This document shows, piece after piece, positions 55,818-64,000 of a stretch of 64,000 bases of DNA (within the stretch, counting starts at the first letter, position 1; every line of letters begins with the position of its first letter). Source of the stretch: Pantoea alfalfae (GTDB taxonomy: Bacteria > Pseudomonadota > Gammaproteobacteria > Enterobacterales > Enterobacteriaceae); NCBI RefSeq assembly GCF_019880205.1, contig NZ_CP082292.1, forward strand, positions 2,728,001-2,792,000, written 5' to 3'. The translations under genes were made by a program, and so were the position numbers. The notes below the pieces were generated by a model, which was given only the letters and a program-made list of their open reading frames with translations, was not told the DNA's origin and did not search any database.

Positions 55818-57521
55818 ATGATACAAACCTCTGCCCTGCTTTCTGACCTGCGCCGCCTGGTCGGCCCTGCCCATCTGCTGACAGAACCTGAACAGACTGC
55901 CCGCTATCGCAAAGGCTTTCGCTCCGGCGAAGGTGAGGCGCTGGCCGTGGCGTTTCCCGGTACGCTGCTGGAACTCTGGCGGGTACTGCAAACGCTGGTG
56001 AAAGCGGATGTCATCATCCTGATGCAGGCGGCGAATACCGGCCTGACCGAAGGTTCAACGCCGCATGGCGACGATTACGACCGTCCGCTGGTGATTGTCA
56101 GTACCCTGCGGCTGGATAAGCTTCAGCTGATCGACAACGGCCAGCAGGTGCTGGCATTCCCCGGCAGCACACTCTATCAGCTGGAAAAAGCACTGAAGCC
56201 GCTGGGGCGTGAACCCCACTCGGTGATCGGCTCCTCATGCATTGGGGCTTCGGTGCTGGGTGGCATCTGTAATAACTCCGGCGGATCGCTGATTAAGCGC
56301 GGTCCGGCCTACAGTGAGATGGCCCTGTATGCGCAGATTGATGCACAGGGAAGACTGAAGCTGGTGAACCATCTGGGTATCGATCTGGGGACCTCACCGG
56401 AAGAGATTCTGGGACGGCTGGATGACGACCGCTGGCAACCCAAAGATGTGCAGCACGATGGCCGTCACGCCTCCGATCATGAATATGCCGATCGCGTCCG
56501 TGAAGTCGATGCGGATACGCCCGCCCGTTATAACGCCGATGCGCGTCGCCTGTTTGAAGCGTCCGGCTGTGCCGGGAAACTGGCGGTCTTCGCCGTGCGA
56601 CTGGATACTTTCGCCAGCGAACCGCAGCAGCAGGTATTTTACATCGGCACCAATGAACCCGGTGTGCTTAACGATATCCGCCGTCACATCCTGGCGCATT
56701 TCACCCATCTGCCGGTGGCGGGCGAATATATGCACCGCGACATTTATGACATTGCGGAAGTCTACGGCAAAGATACCTTCCTGATGATCGACAAGCTGGG
56801 CACCGATAAGATGCCGCTGTTTTTCACGCTGAAGGGTCGGATTGATGCCTGGCTGAGCAAGCTCTCCTTCGTTAAACCGCACTTCAGCGACCGGCTGTTG
56901 CAGCGCCTGAGCAAACTGTTCCCGGCGCATCTGCCCAAACGCATGAAGCAGTATCGTGACAAGTATGAACATCATCTGATGCTGAAGATGTCGGGCGATG
57001 GCGTGGCAGAGGCGCGTAACTATCTGCGCGACTACTTTCGTGAAGGCGGTGGTGAGTTCTTTGAGTGTGAAGGTAAAGAAGGTGCGCACGCGTTTCTGCA
57101 TCGCTTTGCGGCAGCGGGTGCGGCCGTGCGCTACCACGCAGTCCATGCAGATGAGGTCGAGGATATTCTGGCGCTGGACATCGCGCTGCGTCGCAACGAT
57201 GCGGACTGGTTTGAAACCCTGCCCGATGCGATTCGCGCATCATTAAGCCACCGCCTCTACTATGGTCACTTCTTCTGTCACGTCTTCCATCAGGATTACA
57301 TCGTCAGAAAAGGGGTGGATGTGCACGCGCTGAAAACGCAGATGCTGGAGATCCTGCAGGCGCGCGGCGCAGAATATCCCGCTGAACATAACGTCGGTCA
57401 TCTCTATCAGGCCAAACCGCAACTGGCGGCGTTCTATCGCCAGCTCGATCCGACCAATAGCTTTAATCCTGGCATTGGCAAAACCAGCAAGCAAAAAGGC
57501 TGGGCGGTGAAGCAGGTTTAA
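55818..57521 (+). CDS. dld: Quinone-dependent D-lactate dehydrogenase Dld
   Basis: Peripheral membrane FAD enzyme that oxidises D-lactate to pyruvate and feeds electrons to quinones; 567 aa (E. coli 571). The FAD-binding PCMH domain has MQAANTGLTEGSTPHGDDYD near residues 72-91 and GSSCIGASVLGGICNNSGGS near 138-157. The C-terminal cap and membrane-binding domain is rich in Lys/Arg (HLPKRMKQYRDKYEHHLMLK). The start at 55818 has AAGGG nine bases upstream. It is divergent from bglX with 155 bp between starts. Confidence 0.96.
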   Translation: MIQTSALLSDLRRLVGPAHLLTEPEQTARYRKGFRSGEGEALAVAFPGTLLELWRVLQTLVKADVIILMQAANTGLTEGSTPHGDDYDRPLVIVSTLRLDKLQLIDNGQQVLAFPGSTLYQLEKALKPLGREPHSVIGSSCIGASVLGGICNNSGGSLIKRGPAYSEMALYAQIDAQGRLKLVNHLGIDLGTSPEEILGRLDDDRWQPKDVQHDGRHASDHEYADRVREVDADTPARYNADARRLFEASGCAGKLAVFAVRLDTFASEPQQQVFYIGTNEPGVLNDIRRHILAHFTHLPVAGEYMHRDIYDIAEVYGKDTFLMIDKLGTDKMPLFFTLKGRIDAWLSKLSFVKPHFSDRLLQRLSKLFPAHLPKRMKQYRDKYEHHLMLKMSGDGVAEARNYLRDYFREGGGEFFECEGKEGAHAFLHRFAAAGAAVRYHAVHADEVEDILALDIALRRNDADWFETLPDAIRASLSHRLYYGHFFCHVFHQDYIVRKGVDVHALKTQMLEILQARGAEYPAEHNVGHLYQAKPQLAAFYRQLDPTNSFNPGIGKTSKQKGWAVKQV

Positions 57522-57532
57522 GCGCGTTATGG

Positions 57533-57556
57533 GTCAGCCTGTCTGAGCAGGCTGAC
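57533..57556 (+). terminator. Possible terminator or 3'-end hairpin of dld
   Basis: gtcagcctg / caggctgac, a perfect 9-bp stem with a 6-nt loop, 12 bases after the dld stop. It is followed by cgtcat rather than a U-run. Confidence 0.5.
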
Positions 57557-57811
57557 CGTCATACGACGCAGCCATCCACTCACTTCCTGGAATTGCCTGC
57601 CGTATTATCTCTGCTGATGACTAACATCTTCATCAAAAAATTAATTCTCCTTCCCAGATTGCACCTGCTTTATTTACTGTCATCGGTTTCTGCGCAACAC
57701 CTCACAAAATACCCCGCCACCAATTGATAATTCGCGGCGCGAAAAATAGATTGTCGCCACTAAAACTAAAAGCTGTTTAATGACCTTTATTTTCTTCAGG
57801 GAGGAAGAGTC

Positions 57812-59209
57812 ATGCGGAAAAATAATTACGCTTTAGCGTTAATGGAAATAGCCACTGTGATAATAGCCCTGTCAGCAATAATTTCATCTCCCGCTTATGC
57901 GGCCGGATTTATTGATGACGCATCGCTAAAAGGTAATGTTTTTTACTGGCAGCGGCAGCGGGATCGCAGAGACACCGATCCCGCCAGTGACTCTCAGGGA
58001 CAGTATCGGGCTAATTTACATCACGCCTCGCTCAACAGTAATCTCGACTTCCAGTCAGGTTACGCCGGGGAGTGGATGGGTCTGGACTTGGCCGTTTTTG
58101 GCGCTGCTGAACTCGCCAACAGCGGCCCCGCCGCTCCTAATGAAATTGGCTTCAGTAAGGCACGTACCCGCTGGGATGAAAAGTGGAATGGCGACAGCGG
58201 CGGCGCTTCGGTTTATAAAGCCGCGCTTAAATTAAAATATAACGAATACTGGTTACGCGCCGGTTATATTCAGCCCACCGGCCAGACGATCCTTGCGCCG
58301 CACTGGAGTTTCTTACCCGGCACCTATCGCGGCGTCGAACTGAGTGCGCTATATGATTTCCAGGAAGCCGGAGCATTATCATTCTCGTGGATGTGGAGTG
58401 ATAAATATAAGGCGCCCTGGTATCGTGATTTATATGATTTCCGACAGGCTGATGGCAAAACGCATATCAGCTATCTGCACTCATTCGGCATGAAATATGA
58501 CTTCAAGAATAATCTGGTCCTTGAAGGGGCATTCGGTCAGGCGGCGGATTATATGGATCAATATTTTGCCAAAGCCTCCTGGTCGGCCACGCCTTATGGC
58601 AATGCACTCTCCACCAGCTATCAGTTTTACGGCGCACACGACAACGTGCAGGGCGGTGCCGCTAACCCCCGCGATGTCTATGATGGCCTCGCCTGGCTTC
58701 AGGCAATCACGATCGGTTACAACGTCGGCCCGGTGGATCTGCGCCTCGAAGGCAGCTGGGTCAAAGCAGAGGGCAATCAGGGCTTCTTCCTGCAGCGCAT
58801 GACGCCGGGCTATGCCAGCTCCAATGGCCGACTGGATATCTGGTGGGATGCCCGTTCCGACTGGAACGCCAATGGCGAAAAAGCGGTCTTTGCTGGTGCG
58901 ATGCTCGACTTAACGCCGTGGCAACTGGCGGGCTGGAAAGTGGGCGCATCATACGTCTGGGGCTGGGATGCCAGACCCGCCACCCTGCCCACCGTTGACC
59001 AGAGCCAGCGGCTGAAAGAGTCCGCCTGGAACCTTGATCTGATCTATCAAATCCAGCAGGGCCGCGCCAAAGATACCCTGTTTAAACTGCATTACACCCG
59101 CTACGACAACCACAGCAATCTGCCCAGTTACAGCGGCGGTTACGGCAACATTTTTCAGGACGAGAAGGACATCAAATTTATGGTTATCGTGCCGTTTACC
59201 CTGTTCTGA
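57812..59209 (+). CDS. chiP: Chitoporin ChiP
   Basis: Outer-membrane porin for chito-oligosaccharides, OprD family, 465 aa (E. coli ChiP/YbfM 468). A long signal peptide ends [12 protein letters not shown]. Family stretches are [20 protein letters not shown] near residues 150-169, [22 protein letters not shown] [20 protein letters not shown] and [20 protein letters not shown]. The C-terminal Phe marks an outer-membrane barrel. In E. coli and Salmonella the message is silenced by the sRNA ChiX pairing near the ribosome site; here the leader has agggaggaaga before the ATG, which could pair in part. It is followed 48 nt later by chb. Confidence 0.94.
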   Translation: MRKNNYALALMEIATVIIALSAIISSPAYAAGFIDDASLKGNVFYWQRQRDRRDTDPASDSQGQYRANLHHASLNSNLDFQSGYAGEWMGLDLAVFGAAELANSGPAAPNEIGFSKARTRWDEKWNGDSGGASVYKAALKLKYNEYWLRAGYIQPTGQTILAPHWSFLPGTYRGVELSALYDFQEAGALSFSWMWSDKYKAPWYRDLYDFRQADGKTHISYLHSFGMKYDFKNNLVLEGAFGQAADYMDQYFAKASWSATPYGNALSTSYQFYGAHDNVQGGAANPRDVYDGLAWLQAITIGYNVGPVDLRLEGSWVKAEGNQGFFLQRMTPGYASSNGRLDIWWDARSDWNANGEKAVFAGAMLDLTPWQLAGWKVGASYVWGWDARPATLPTVDQSQRLKESAWNLDLIYQIQQGRAKDTLFKLHYTRYDNHSNLPSYSGGYGNIFQDEKDIKFMVIVPFTLF

Positions 59210-59257
59210 CGCCCTGCAGACTCCCGGATATCTCTTCAGCAGCAAGGATGAATCAAT

Positions 59258-61909
59258 ATGTTTAAGTTAAGCCTTATCGCGCTCACTCTGCTGGGCGCTG
59301 CAGCCTCAGGCCACGCCAGCTCGTCAGCGCAGCAGGTGGTGAACCAAATCAGCCAGTCTGGCATCACTTATCAGGTGAATGACAACCAGGCCGCTCTGAA
59401 TGGCACCGACTGCGCCGCGCTGGGTGCCGACTATGCCGCCTGCAATCGCGCGACCATTACCCTGACCAATAACGGCCCGGCACTGACCGACAAACACTGG
59501 GCCATCTACATGAGCAACGTTCACCAGACGCTGCGGGTCGAAAACGATCAGTTTAAAATGACCCACCTGGTTGGCGACTTAACCCGACTGGAGCCGACGG
59601 ACAAGTTTACCGGCATTGGTGCAGGTGAGTCGGTGCAGATTCCCATCGTTAATGAATACTGGCAGCTGTTTGTCACTGATGTGATGCCGCGCTGGTATGT
59701 CACGTCCGGGCAGGCAACGCCCAAAATTATTGCCAGCACCGACCATGAAGACCCCAGCCAGTTTATGTTGCCGCTGGGTGATCACTGGCGACGCAGTGCC
59801 GATGACCACAATGTCCTGATGCAGCCCGTCAGCCGGTTTGATAAAAACAGCGATGTTGCTGCCCTGCCCGTCTCTGCGCTGCGCGGTCAAATCACACCCA
59901 CGCCGCTTGAGATGAAGCTCCGCCCGCAGGATGCCGATCTCAGCCGCGGCGTCAGGCTGATGCTTACCGGGCTGACACCTGAAACCGGTGAAGCGGTAAA
60001 ACAGCGCCTGACCCTGCTCGGCCTGAAAGAAGCGCCAGATGGATTCGCCATCACGACACAGATCAAGCCGGACCACTTCAGCGGCATAACGGCGAAATCG
60101 GGCGCATACAATCTGGATATCACGCCCCGCCGCGCCATTGTGGTGGCCTACGATGCTGCCGGGGCTTTCTACGGTCTGATGTCGATTCTCTCACTGGTAC
60201 CTGGCGAAGGTGCGGCGCGTATCGCCGCGCTGGAAGCCCATGATGCGCCGCGCTTTGCTTATCGCGGCGCGTTTCTTGATGTTGCCCGTAACTTTCACAG
60301 TAAGCAGGCGGTGATGCGGCTGCTTGATCAGATGGCGGCGTGGAAGATGAACCGCTTTCACTTTCACCTGAGTGACGATGAGGGCTGGCGGATTGAAATT
60401 CCTGGCTTACCGGAACTGACTGACGTGGGCGCTAAACGCTGTCATGACCTGACCGAACAGCGTTGTCTGCTGCCGCAGCTCGGTTCCGGTCCGTTCAGCG
60501 ATAACAACGGTAGCGGCTACTTCAGTCGTGCCGACTACATCGACATTGTGAAATATGCGCAGGCGCGCCACATTCAGGTGATCCCGGAAATTGATATGCC
60601 CGCCCACGCCCGTGCGGCGGTCATCTCAATGGAAGCGCGCTATCAGCGGCTGATGAAAGCGGGAGACGCTGAACAGGCCAGCGCGTACCGCCTGATCGAT
60701 CCCACCGACGACTCCAATACCACCTCGGTGCAGCTCTACGACCGCACCAGCTATCTCAATCCCTGCATTGCGGGTTCTCAGCGCTTTGTCGACAAGGTGA
60801 TCGGTGAGGTTCAGGCGATGCATCAGGAAGCGGGACAGCCATTAAGCACCTGGCATTTCGGCGGGGATGAAGCGAAGAATATCCGCCTGGGTGCAGGCTA
60901 CTCTGACAAAAATAACCCTAAACCAGGTACCGGCCTGCGCGACTGGCGTAACGAAGATCTGCCGTGGGCGAAATCGCAGGCGTGCCAGGCGCTCGTGAAG
61001 AGCGGCAAAGTGGAAGATCTGACGCACCTGCCGAGCTATTTCGCCCTGTCCGTCAGTGAAATTGTTAACCGCCACGGCATTGGCAAAATGCAGGCGTGGC
61101 AGGATGGTTTAAAAGATGCCAGAAATGCCGCAGCCTTCGCTACCCCGCGCGTTGCGGTCAACTTCTGGGATACCCTCTACTGGGGCGGTTTTGACAGTGC
61201 CGCCGACTGGTCACAGAAAGGATACGATGTCGTGATCTCCAGTCCTGACTACCTCTATCTGGACTTCCCGTATGAGGTGAACCCGCTGGAGCGCGGCTAC
61301 TACTGGGGCACACGTTTCAACGACGAGCGTAAAATCTTTGGCTTTGCACCGGACAACCTGCCGCAGAATGCGGAGACCTCGGTGGATCGCGACGGCAATT
61401 TTTTCAGCGCCAAATCAGAGAAGACGTGGAGTGGTGCTTATGGCATGTCGGCCCAGCTGTGGAGTGAAACCGTGCGTACTGACGCCCAGATGGAGCACAT
61501 GCTCTATCCGCGCCTGTTTGCGGTCGCGGAACGAAGCTGGCACCGCGCCAGCTGGGAGCGGGATTACCAGCCAGGTCAGGAATACACGGGAGGCAAAACC
61601 CATCTCGTCGATCAGCAGGCACGCCTGCATGACTGGCAGCGATTTGCCAACCTGCTGGGACAACGGGAACTGGCGAAGCTGGATAAAGCGGGTATCGATT
61701 ATCGCCTGCCGGTGCCGGGAGCAAAAATCGTAGATGGCATCCTGTCGATGAATGTCGCCTTGCCCGGCGTGATGCTGGAGTACAGCCTGGACAAAGGGGC
61801 TAACTGGCAGCGCTACGATGCTAACAGACCGCCGCAGATCAGCGGTGCCGTGACAATCCGCTCCGTCAGCCGTGACGGCCAGCGCACCAGTCGCGTGGAA
61901 ACGTTGTAG
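59258..61909 (+). CDS. chb: Chitobiase (beta-N-acetylhexosaminidase, GH20)
   Basis: Periplasmic enzyme that splits chitobiose and related oligomers to GlcNAc, 883 aa, close to the Serratia chitobiase (885). The signal peptide ends GHA/SSSAQQ. An N-terminal carbohydrate-binding domain (about residues 20-190) and a GH20b domain (about 200-325) precede the catalytic barrel with FHFHLSDDEGWRIEIPGLPE and the catalytic Asp-Glu pair in STWHFGGDEAKNIRLG (near residue 536). A C-terminal Ig-like domain closes the chain. With chiP it makes an uptake-and-cleavage operon for chitin fragments. Confidence 0.95.
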   Translation: MFKLSLIALTLLGAAASGHASSSAQQVVNQISQSGITYQVNDNQAALNGTDCAALGADYAACNRATITLTNNGPALTDKHWAIYMSNVHQTLRVENDQFKMTHLVGDLTRLEPTDKFTGIGAGESVQIPIVNEYWQLFVTDVMPRWYVTSGQATPKIIASTDHEDPSQFMLPLGDHWRRSADDHNVLMQPVSRFDKNSDVAALPVSALRGQITPTPLEMKLRPQDADLSRGVRLMLTGLTPETGEAVKQRLTLLGLKEAPDGFAITTQIKPDHFSGITAKSGAYNLDITPRRAIVVAYDAAGAFYGLMSILSLVPGEGAARIAALEAHDAPRFAYRGAFLDVARNFHSKQAVMRLLDQMAAWKMNRFHFHLSDDEGWRIEIPGLPELTDVGAKRCHDLTEQRCLLPQLGSGPFSDNNGSGYFSRADYIDIVKYAQARHIQVIPEIDMPAHARAAVISMEARYQRLMKAGDAEQASAYRLIDPTDDSNTTSVQLYDRTSYLNPCIAGSQRFVDKVIGEVQAMHQEAGQPLSTWHFGGDEAKNIRLGAGYSDKNNPKPGTGLRDWRNEDLPWAKSQACQALVKSGKVEDLTHLPSYFALSVSEIVNRHGIGKMQAWQDGLKDARNAAAFATPRVAVNFWDTLYWGGFDSAADWSQKGYDVVISSPDYLYLDFPYEVNPLERGYYWGTRFNDERKIFGFAPDNLPQNAETSVDRDGNFFSAKSEKTWSGAYGMSAQLWSETVRTDAQMEHMLYPRLFAVAERSWHRASWERDYQPGQEYTGGKTHLVDQQARLHDWQRFANLLGQRELAKLDKAGIDYRLPVPGAKIVDGILSMNVALPGVMLEYSLDKGANWQRYDANRPPQISGAVTIRSVSRDGQRTSRVETL

Positions 61910-61951
61910 TAAGCGGGATTAAGCATGAGCTGAGAAGCCAGCGTTGTGAAT

Positions 61952-61983
61952 ATAAAAAAGGCCGACAGATGTCGGCCCTTTCA
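61952..61983 (-). terminator. Bidirectional terminator between chb and the MscS-type gene
   Basis: ggccgaca / tgtcggcc, perfect 8-bp stem with a 2-nt gap (ga), has AAAAAA on the left and CTTTC on the right. On the minus strand the stem is followed by TTTTTT, so it is strongest for the MscS-type gene. Confidence 0.88.
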
Positions 61984-61986
61984 CAC

Positions 61987-64000
61987 CTAAACCAGCTTCT
62001 CTTCCGGTACCGGCGCCACACCCGCCATCTGCTGACGGCGCTCAATAATCATGGTTTGCGGTGTCGAGAGCAGGATGCCCTCTTTACGCAGACGCGTCAG
62101 AATATCAAACAGCAGGTCGCTCTTCGCGCCTGAGATCTGGCGCTGACCCGCCACGTTACCCGTGACGCTCAGCACAATCCCCTGCTGGGTCAGATCTTTA
62201 AACGAAACAGACGGCTCCGGCGTCTCCAGAATGCGTTCATTCTCGTTGTAAACCTCCAGCAGAATATCGCGCACCTTCACCGGATCGATATCGAGGGGGA
62301 AAGTCAGCGTAATCGTCACCACCCCCTGCGCATTGCCCATGGTCGCATTGCGCACGTTCTGCGAAATAAACTGTGAGTTAGGCACAATCACCGTGGACTT
62401 GTCGCCCAGTTGGATCTCGGTGGCACGCACGTTAATGCGGCGGATGTCCCCTTCGATGCCGCTGATGCTCACCAGATCGCCGACTTTAACCGGACGCTCG
62501 GTTAATAGAATCAGCCCCGAGATAAAGTTCTTCACGATCTCCTGTAAGCCAAAACCGATACCAACCGACAGCGCACTGACGATCCACGCCAGCTTGTTCC
62601 ACTGCAGACCCATGATCGACAGGGTAAGCAGGATAATCAGCACGTAACCGATGTTGCTGAACAGCGTCACCAGCGACACCCGCATTCCCACATCCATGGT
62701 GGTTTTTGGCAGGAAATCGGTGTCGAGCCAGCGACGCACCGAGCGCAGCACATAGATTCCGACAATCAGGCAGATTATCGCATTCACCATGTGCGCCGGT
62801 ACGATGTTCAGGGATTCGAGTCCTTTACCGCCCCAGAACTCGATCACTTTTTGCAGCAGCTCAATCGGCGTTGAGGAGGCAAAAGTGCCGTTGACCAGCG
62901 CCAGCGCGACAATCAGCACCAGGAACGTTTTACCAATGGCCGCCAGCAGCGTGGCCGTCTGCTGCAGGTGACGCTCATTAATGTTAAGCGAACTCTGGAT
63001 GCGACGACCGGTAGCGTTACTGGTTGAGAAGAGACTCTCACAGCCATCTTTCAGCAGATGACTGAGGAAGTAGAACGAGCCAAACAGCAGGCCGCACCAG
63101 ATCACTTCATAACTCAGGAAGCGCGCCAGCGTGACGTAACCGATGAGCAGCGACACCAGAATGGCGATCCCGGTCAGCGTCAGGCCCATCTGGATCAGTC
63201 CGACCAGCGTAGAACGTGCCTCCGGTGGTGTACCCGCCTGAGTCATACGGCGACGAACGCGGTTGGTACGCATGCTGATCGCCAGCGCGGTGCTGCCGAT
63301 CAGCAGGGCCGTCAGCCCGTTGGCAAAAATGGTGGTATTCAGGCTGGTGCCGACGCTGTAGTTAAACGCCTCGACCGTCTGGAAGATAAAGACCAGCACG
63401 GCGGTAATCGGTGGAAACGGTTTTAACGCCATCGCCACTTCATTGGAGATGGTCGGTAAACGCCAGCTGGGGCGACGGGTAGAGAGGAAAGCGCGTCCCA
63501 GTCCGGCAATCAGGCCACAAAAGACACTGAGCCGAACCAGTTGATCCACAAAGTCCTGAACGTTTTCAGAAACCTCATCACGGCGGGTAAAGGCCAGGGC
63601 GATGAAGTTAAAGGTGAGGACGACAGCCACCAGGGTGGTCAGGGCTATCGCTGCCGCCAGGAAACTGCGGCGCAGCTTACCTTCCGGCAGTTTGTGAATG
63701 CTGATCCAGGCCAGAAACTCTTCGCTGTAACGACGGCCAGCCGTCATCACCAGCAGCGCCGCCAGCAGCCAGAAGACACTGCCGACGCGCCAGCCCGGCT
63801 CCCAGGAAAGCGCTGCGGTGTCCTGCAACTCCTGCAGGAACTCACCAATTTTCTCGCCATCCAGATCCTGTGTGCTGAGCAACGGTGACCAGAAGCGCGC
63901 CCCGAGAATGCTGCCGGAGTTCAGCGCCAGCTGGCTTTTCAGCTGATCGCGACGCAGGTTAACAATCTGCGAGGAGAGCATCAGTGCGCCATTTTTAATG
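61987..64000 (-). CDS. MscS-family mechanosensitive channel with DUF3772-type N-terminus (5' end outside window)
   Basis: At least 670 codons, open to the window end; the reading frame continues upstream of the first Met at 63981 (IKNGALMLSSQ), so the true start is beyond. The visible N-terminal part (QIVNLRRDQLKSQLALNSGS) looks like the end of a periplasmic DUF3772 domain. About ten membrane helices follow, then the MscS core: pore helix region IVSALSVGIGFGLQEIVKNF, ISGLILLTERPVKVGDLVSI and the beta domain VRATEIQLGDKSTVIVPNSQ. It is a pressure-release channel of the large MscS subclass. It is not YbiO, MscK or MscM by its N-terminus. Confidence 0.88.
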   Translation of the reverse strand, partial: IKNGALMLSSQIVNLRRDQLKSQLALNSGSILGARFWSPLLSTQDLDGEKIGEFLQELQDTAALSWEPGWRVGSVFWLLAALLVMTAGRRYSEEFLAWISIHKLPEGKLRRSFLAAAIALTTLVAVVLTFNFIALAFTRRDEVSENVQDFVDQLVRLSVFCGLIAGLGRAFLSTRRPSWRLPTISNEVAMALKPFPPITAVLVFIFQTVEAFNYSVGTSLNTTIFANGLTALLIGSTALAISMRTNRVRRRMTQAGTPPEARSTLVGLIQMGLTLTGIAILVSLLIGYVTLARFLSYEVIWCGLLFGSFYFLSHLLKDGCESLFSTSNATGRRIQSSLNINERHLQQTATLLAAIGKTFLVLIVALALVNGTFASSTPIELLQKVIEFWGGKGLESLNIVPAHMVNAIICLIVGIYVLRSVRRWLDTDFLPKTTMDVGMRVSLVTLFSNIGYVLIILLTLSIMGLQWNKLAWIVSALSVGIGFGLQEIVKNFISGLILLTERPVKVGDLVSISGIEGDIRRINVRATEIQLGDKSTVIVPNSQFISQNVRNATMGNAQGVVTITLTFPLDIDPVKVRDILLEVYNENERILETPEPSVSFKDLTQQGIVLSVTGNVAGQRQISGAKSDLLFDILTRLRKEGILLSTPQTMIIERRQQMAGVAPVPEEKLV

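Noticed and set aside
61987..64000. Calling the channel ybiO, since ybiO neighbours glnQ in E. coli
   Set aside because: The N-terminal part and the arrangement of membrane helices do not match YbiO, and the location beside chb differs.

Overview
The window is chromosomal DNA of a GC-rich enterobacterium. Pantoea or a close relative in the Erwiniaceae fits best. Almost every gene has an Escherichia coli counterpart of near-equal length, but the gene set is not that of E. coli: a full HutF/HutG-type histidine-utilisation cluster, a chitoporin-chitobiase pair, an EmrAB plus outer-membrane-factor operon and an H-NS paralogue next to ybiT. No rRNA, tRNA, prophage, insertion sequence or CRISPR array was found.

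Layout. 1-6711 (minus): iaaA-gsiABCD, glutathione/isoaspartyl-peptide uptake and cleavage, ending in a translationally coupled DUF4385 gene cut by the window edge. 6968-8962 (plus): moeA-moeB, molybdenum cofactor. 9292-11464 (minus): ybiT (ABC-F) and an H-NS-family gene, followed by an 868-bp AT-rich non-coding stretch. 12333-16574 (minus): emrA-emrB-outer membrane factor efflux operon. 16724-18758: ybiR and mntR (minus) divergent from a cysteine-rich MntS-like small protein. 19000-24146: ompX, rhtA, dps and glnHPQ. 24531-26237: rlmF and a flavin reductase-like gene. 26240-35348: the hut region (ABC permease remnant, hutG, hutI, hutF, hutD, hutC, hutH, hutU). 35550-39869: an M20 amidohydrolase, ybiB and LexA-controlled dinG. 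39992-41070: a GNAT plus XRE-cupin pair. 41220-45879: mlrA, yohO and osmF-yehYXW. 46194-53268: MFS transporter, idi, a chemoreceptor with a sigma-28 promoter, a SUFU-domain protein, an AT-richer NUDIX gene and an MpaB-family oxygenase. 53365-61909: bglX, dld, chiP and chb. 61987-64000: a DUF3772/MscS channel cut by the window end.

How the parts work together. The hut genes form three operons (hutIG, hutFD, hutHU) plus hutC. HutC-type operators (TGT-A-TA-N-ACA) lie in front of hutF/hutI, hutC and hutH. hutHU also carries an excellent sigma-54 -24/-12 element with NtrC-like half-sites upstream, which points to nitrogen control. The glnHPQ operon carries an NtrC box and a sigma-54-like element as well. 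HutF plus HutG indicates the five-step route through formylglutamate.

In E. coli, gsi to dinG lies near minute 18 and mlrA-osmF-bglX-dld near minute 48. Here the two blocks are joined between dinG and mlrA.

The observations most worth following are: (1) a dispersed structured intergenic repeat present twice, each time between convergent operons, with a compensatory stem change; (2) the extended six-cysteine MntS-like protein facing mntR across an MntR-type operator; (3) the sigma-54/HutC promoter of hutHU; (4) a perfect TGTACA dyad on the -35 of mlrA; (5) the sigma-28 promoter of the chemoreceptor. I saw no large undescribed defence or biosynthetic system.
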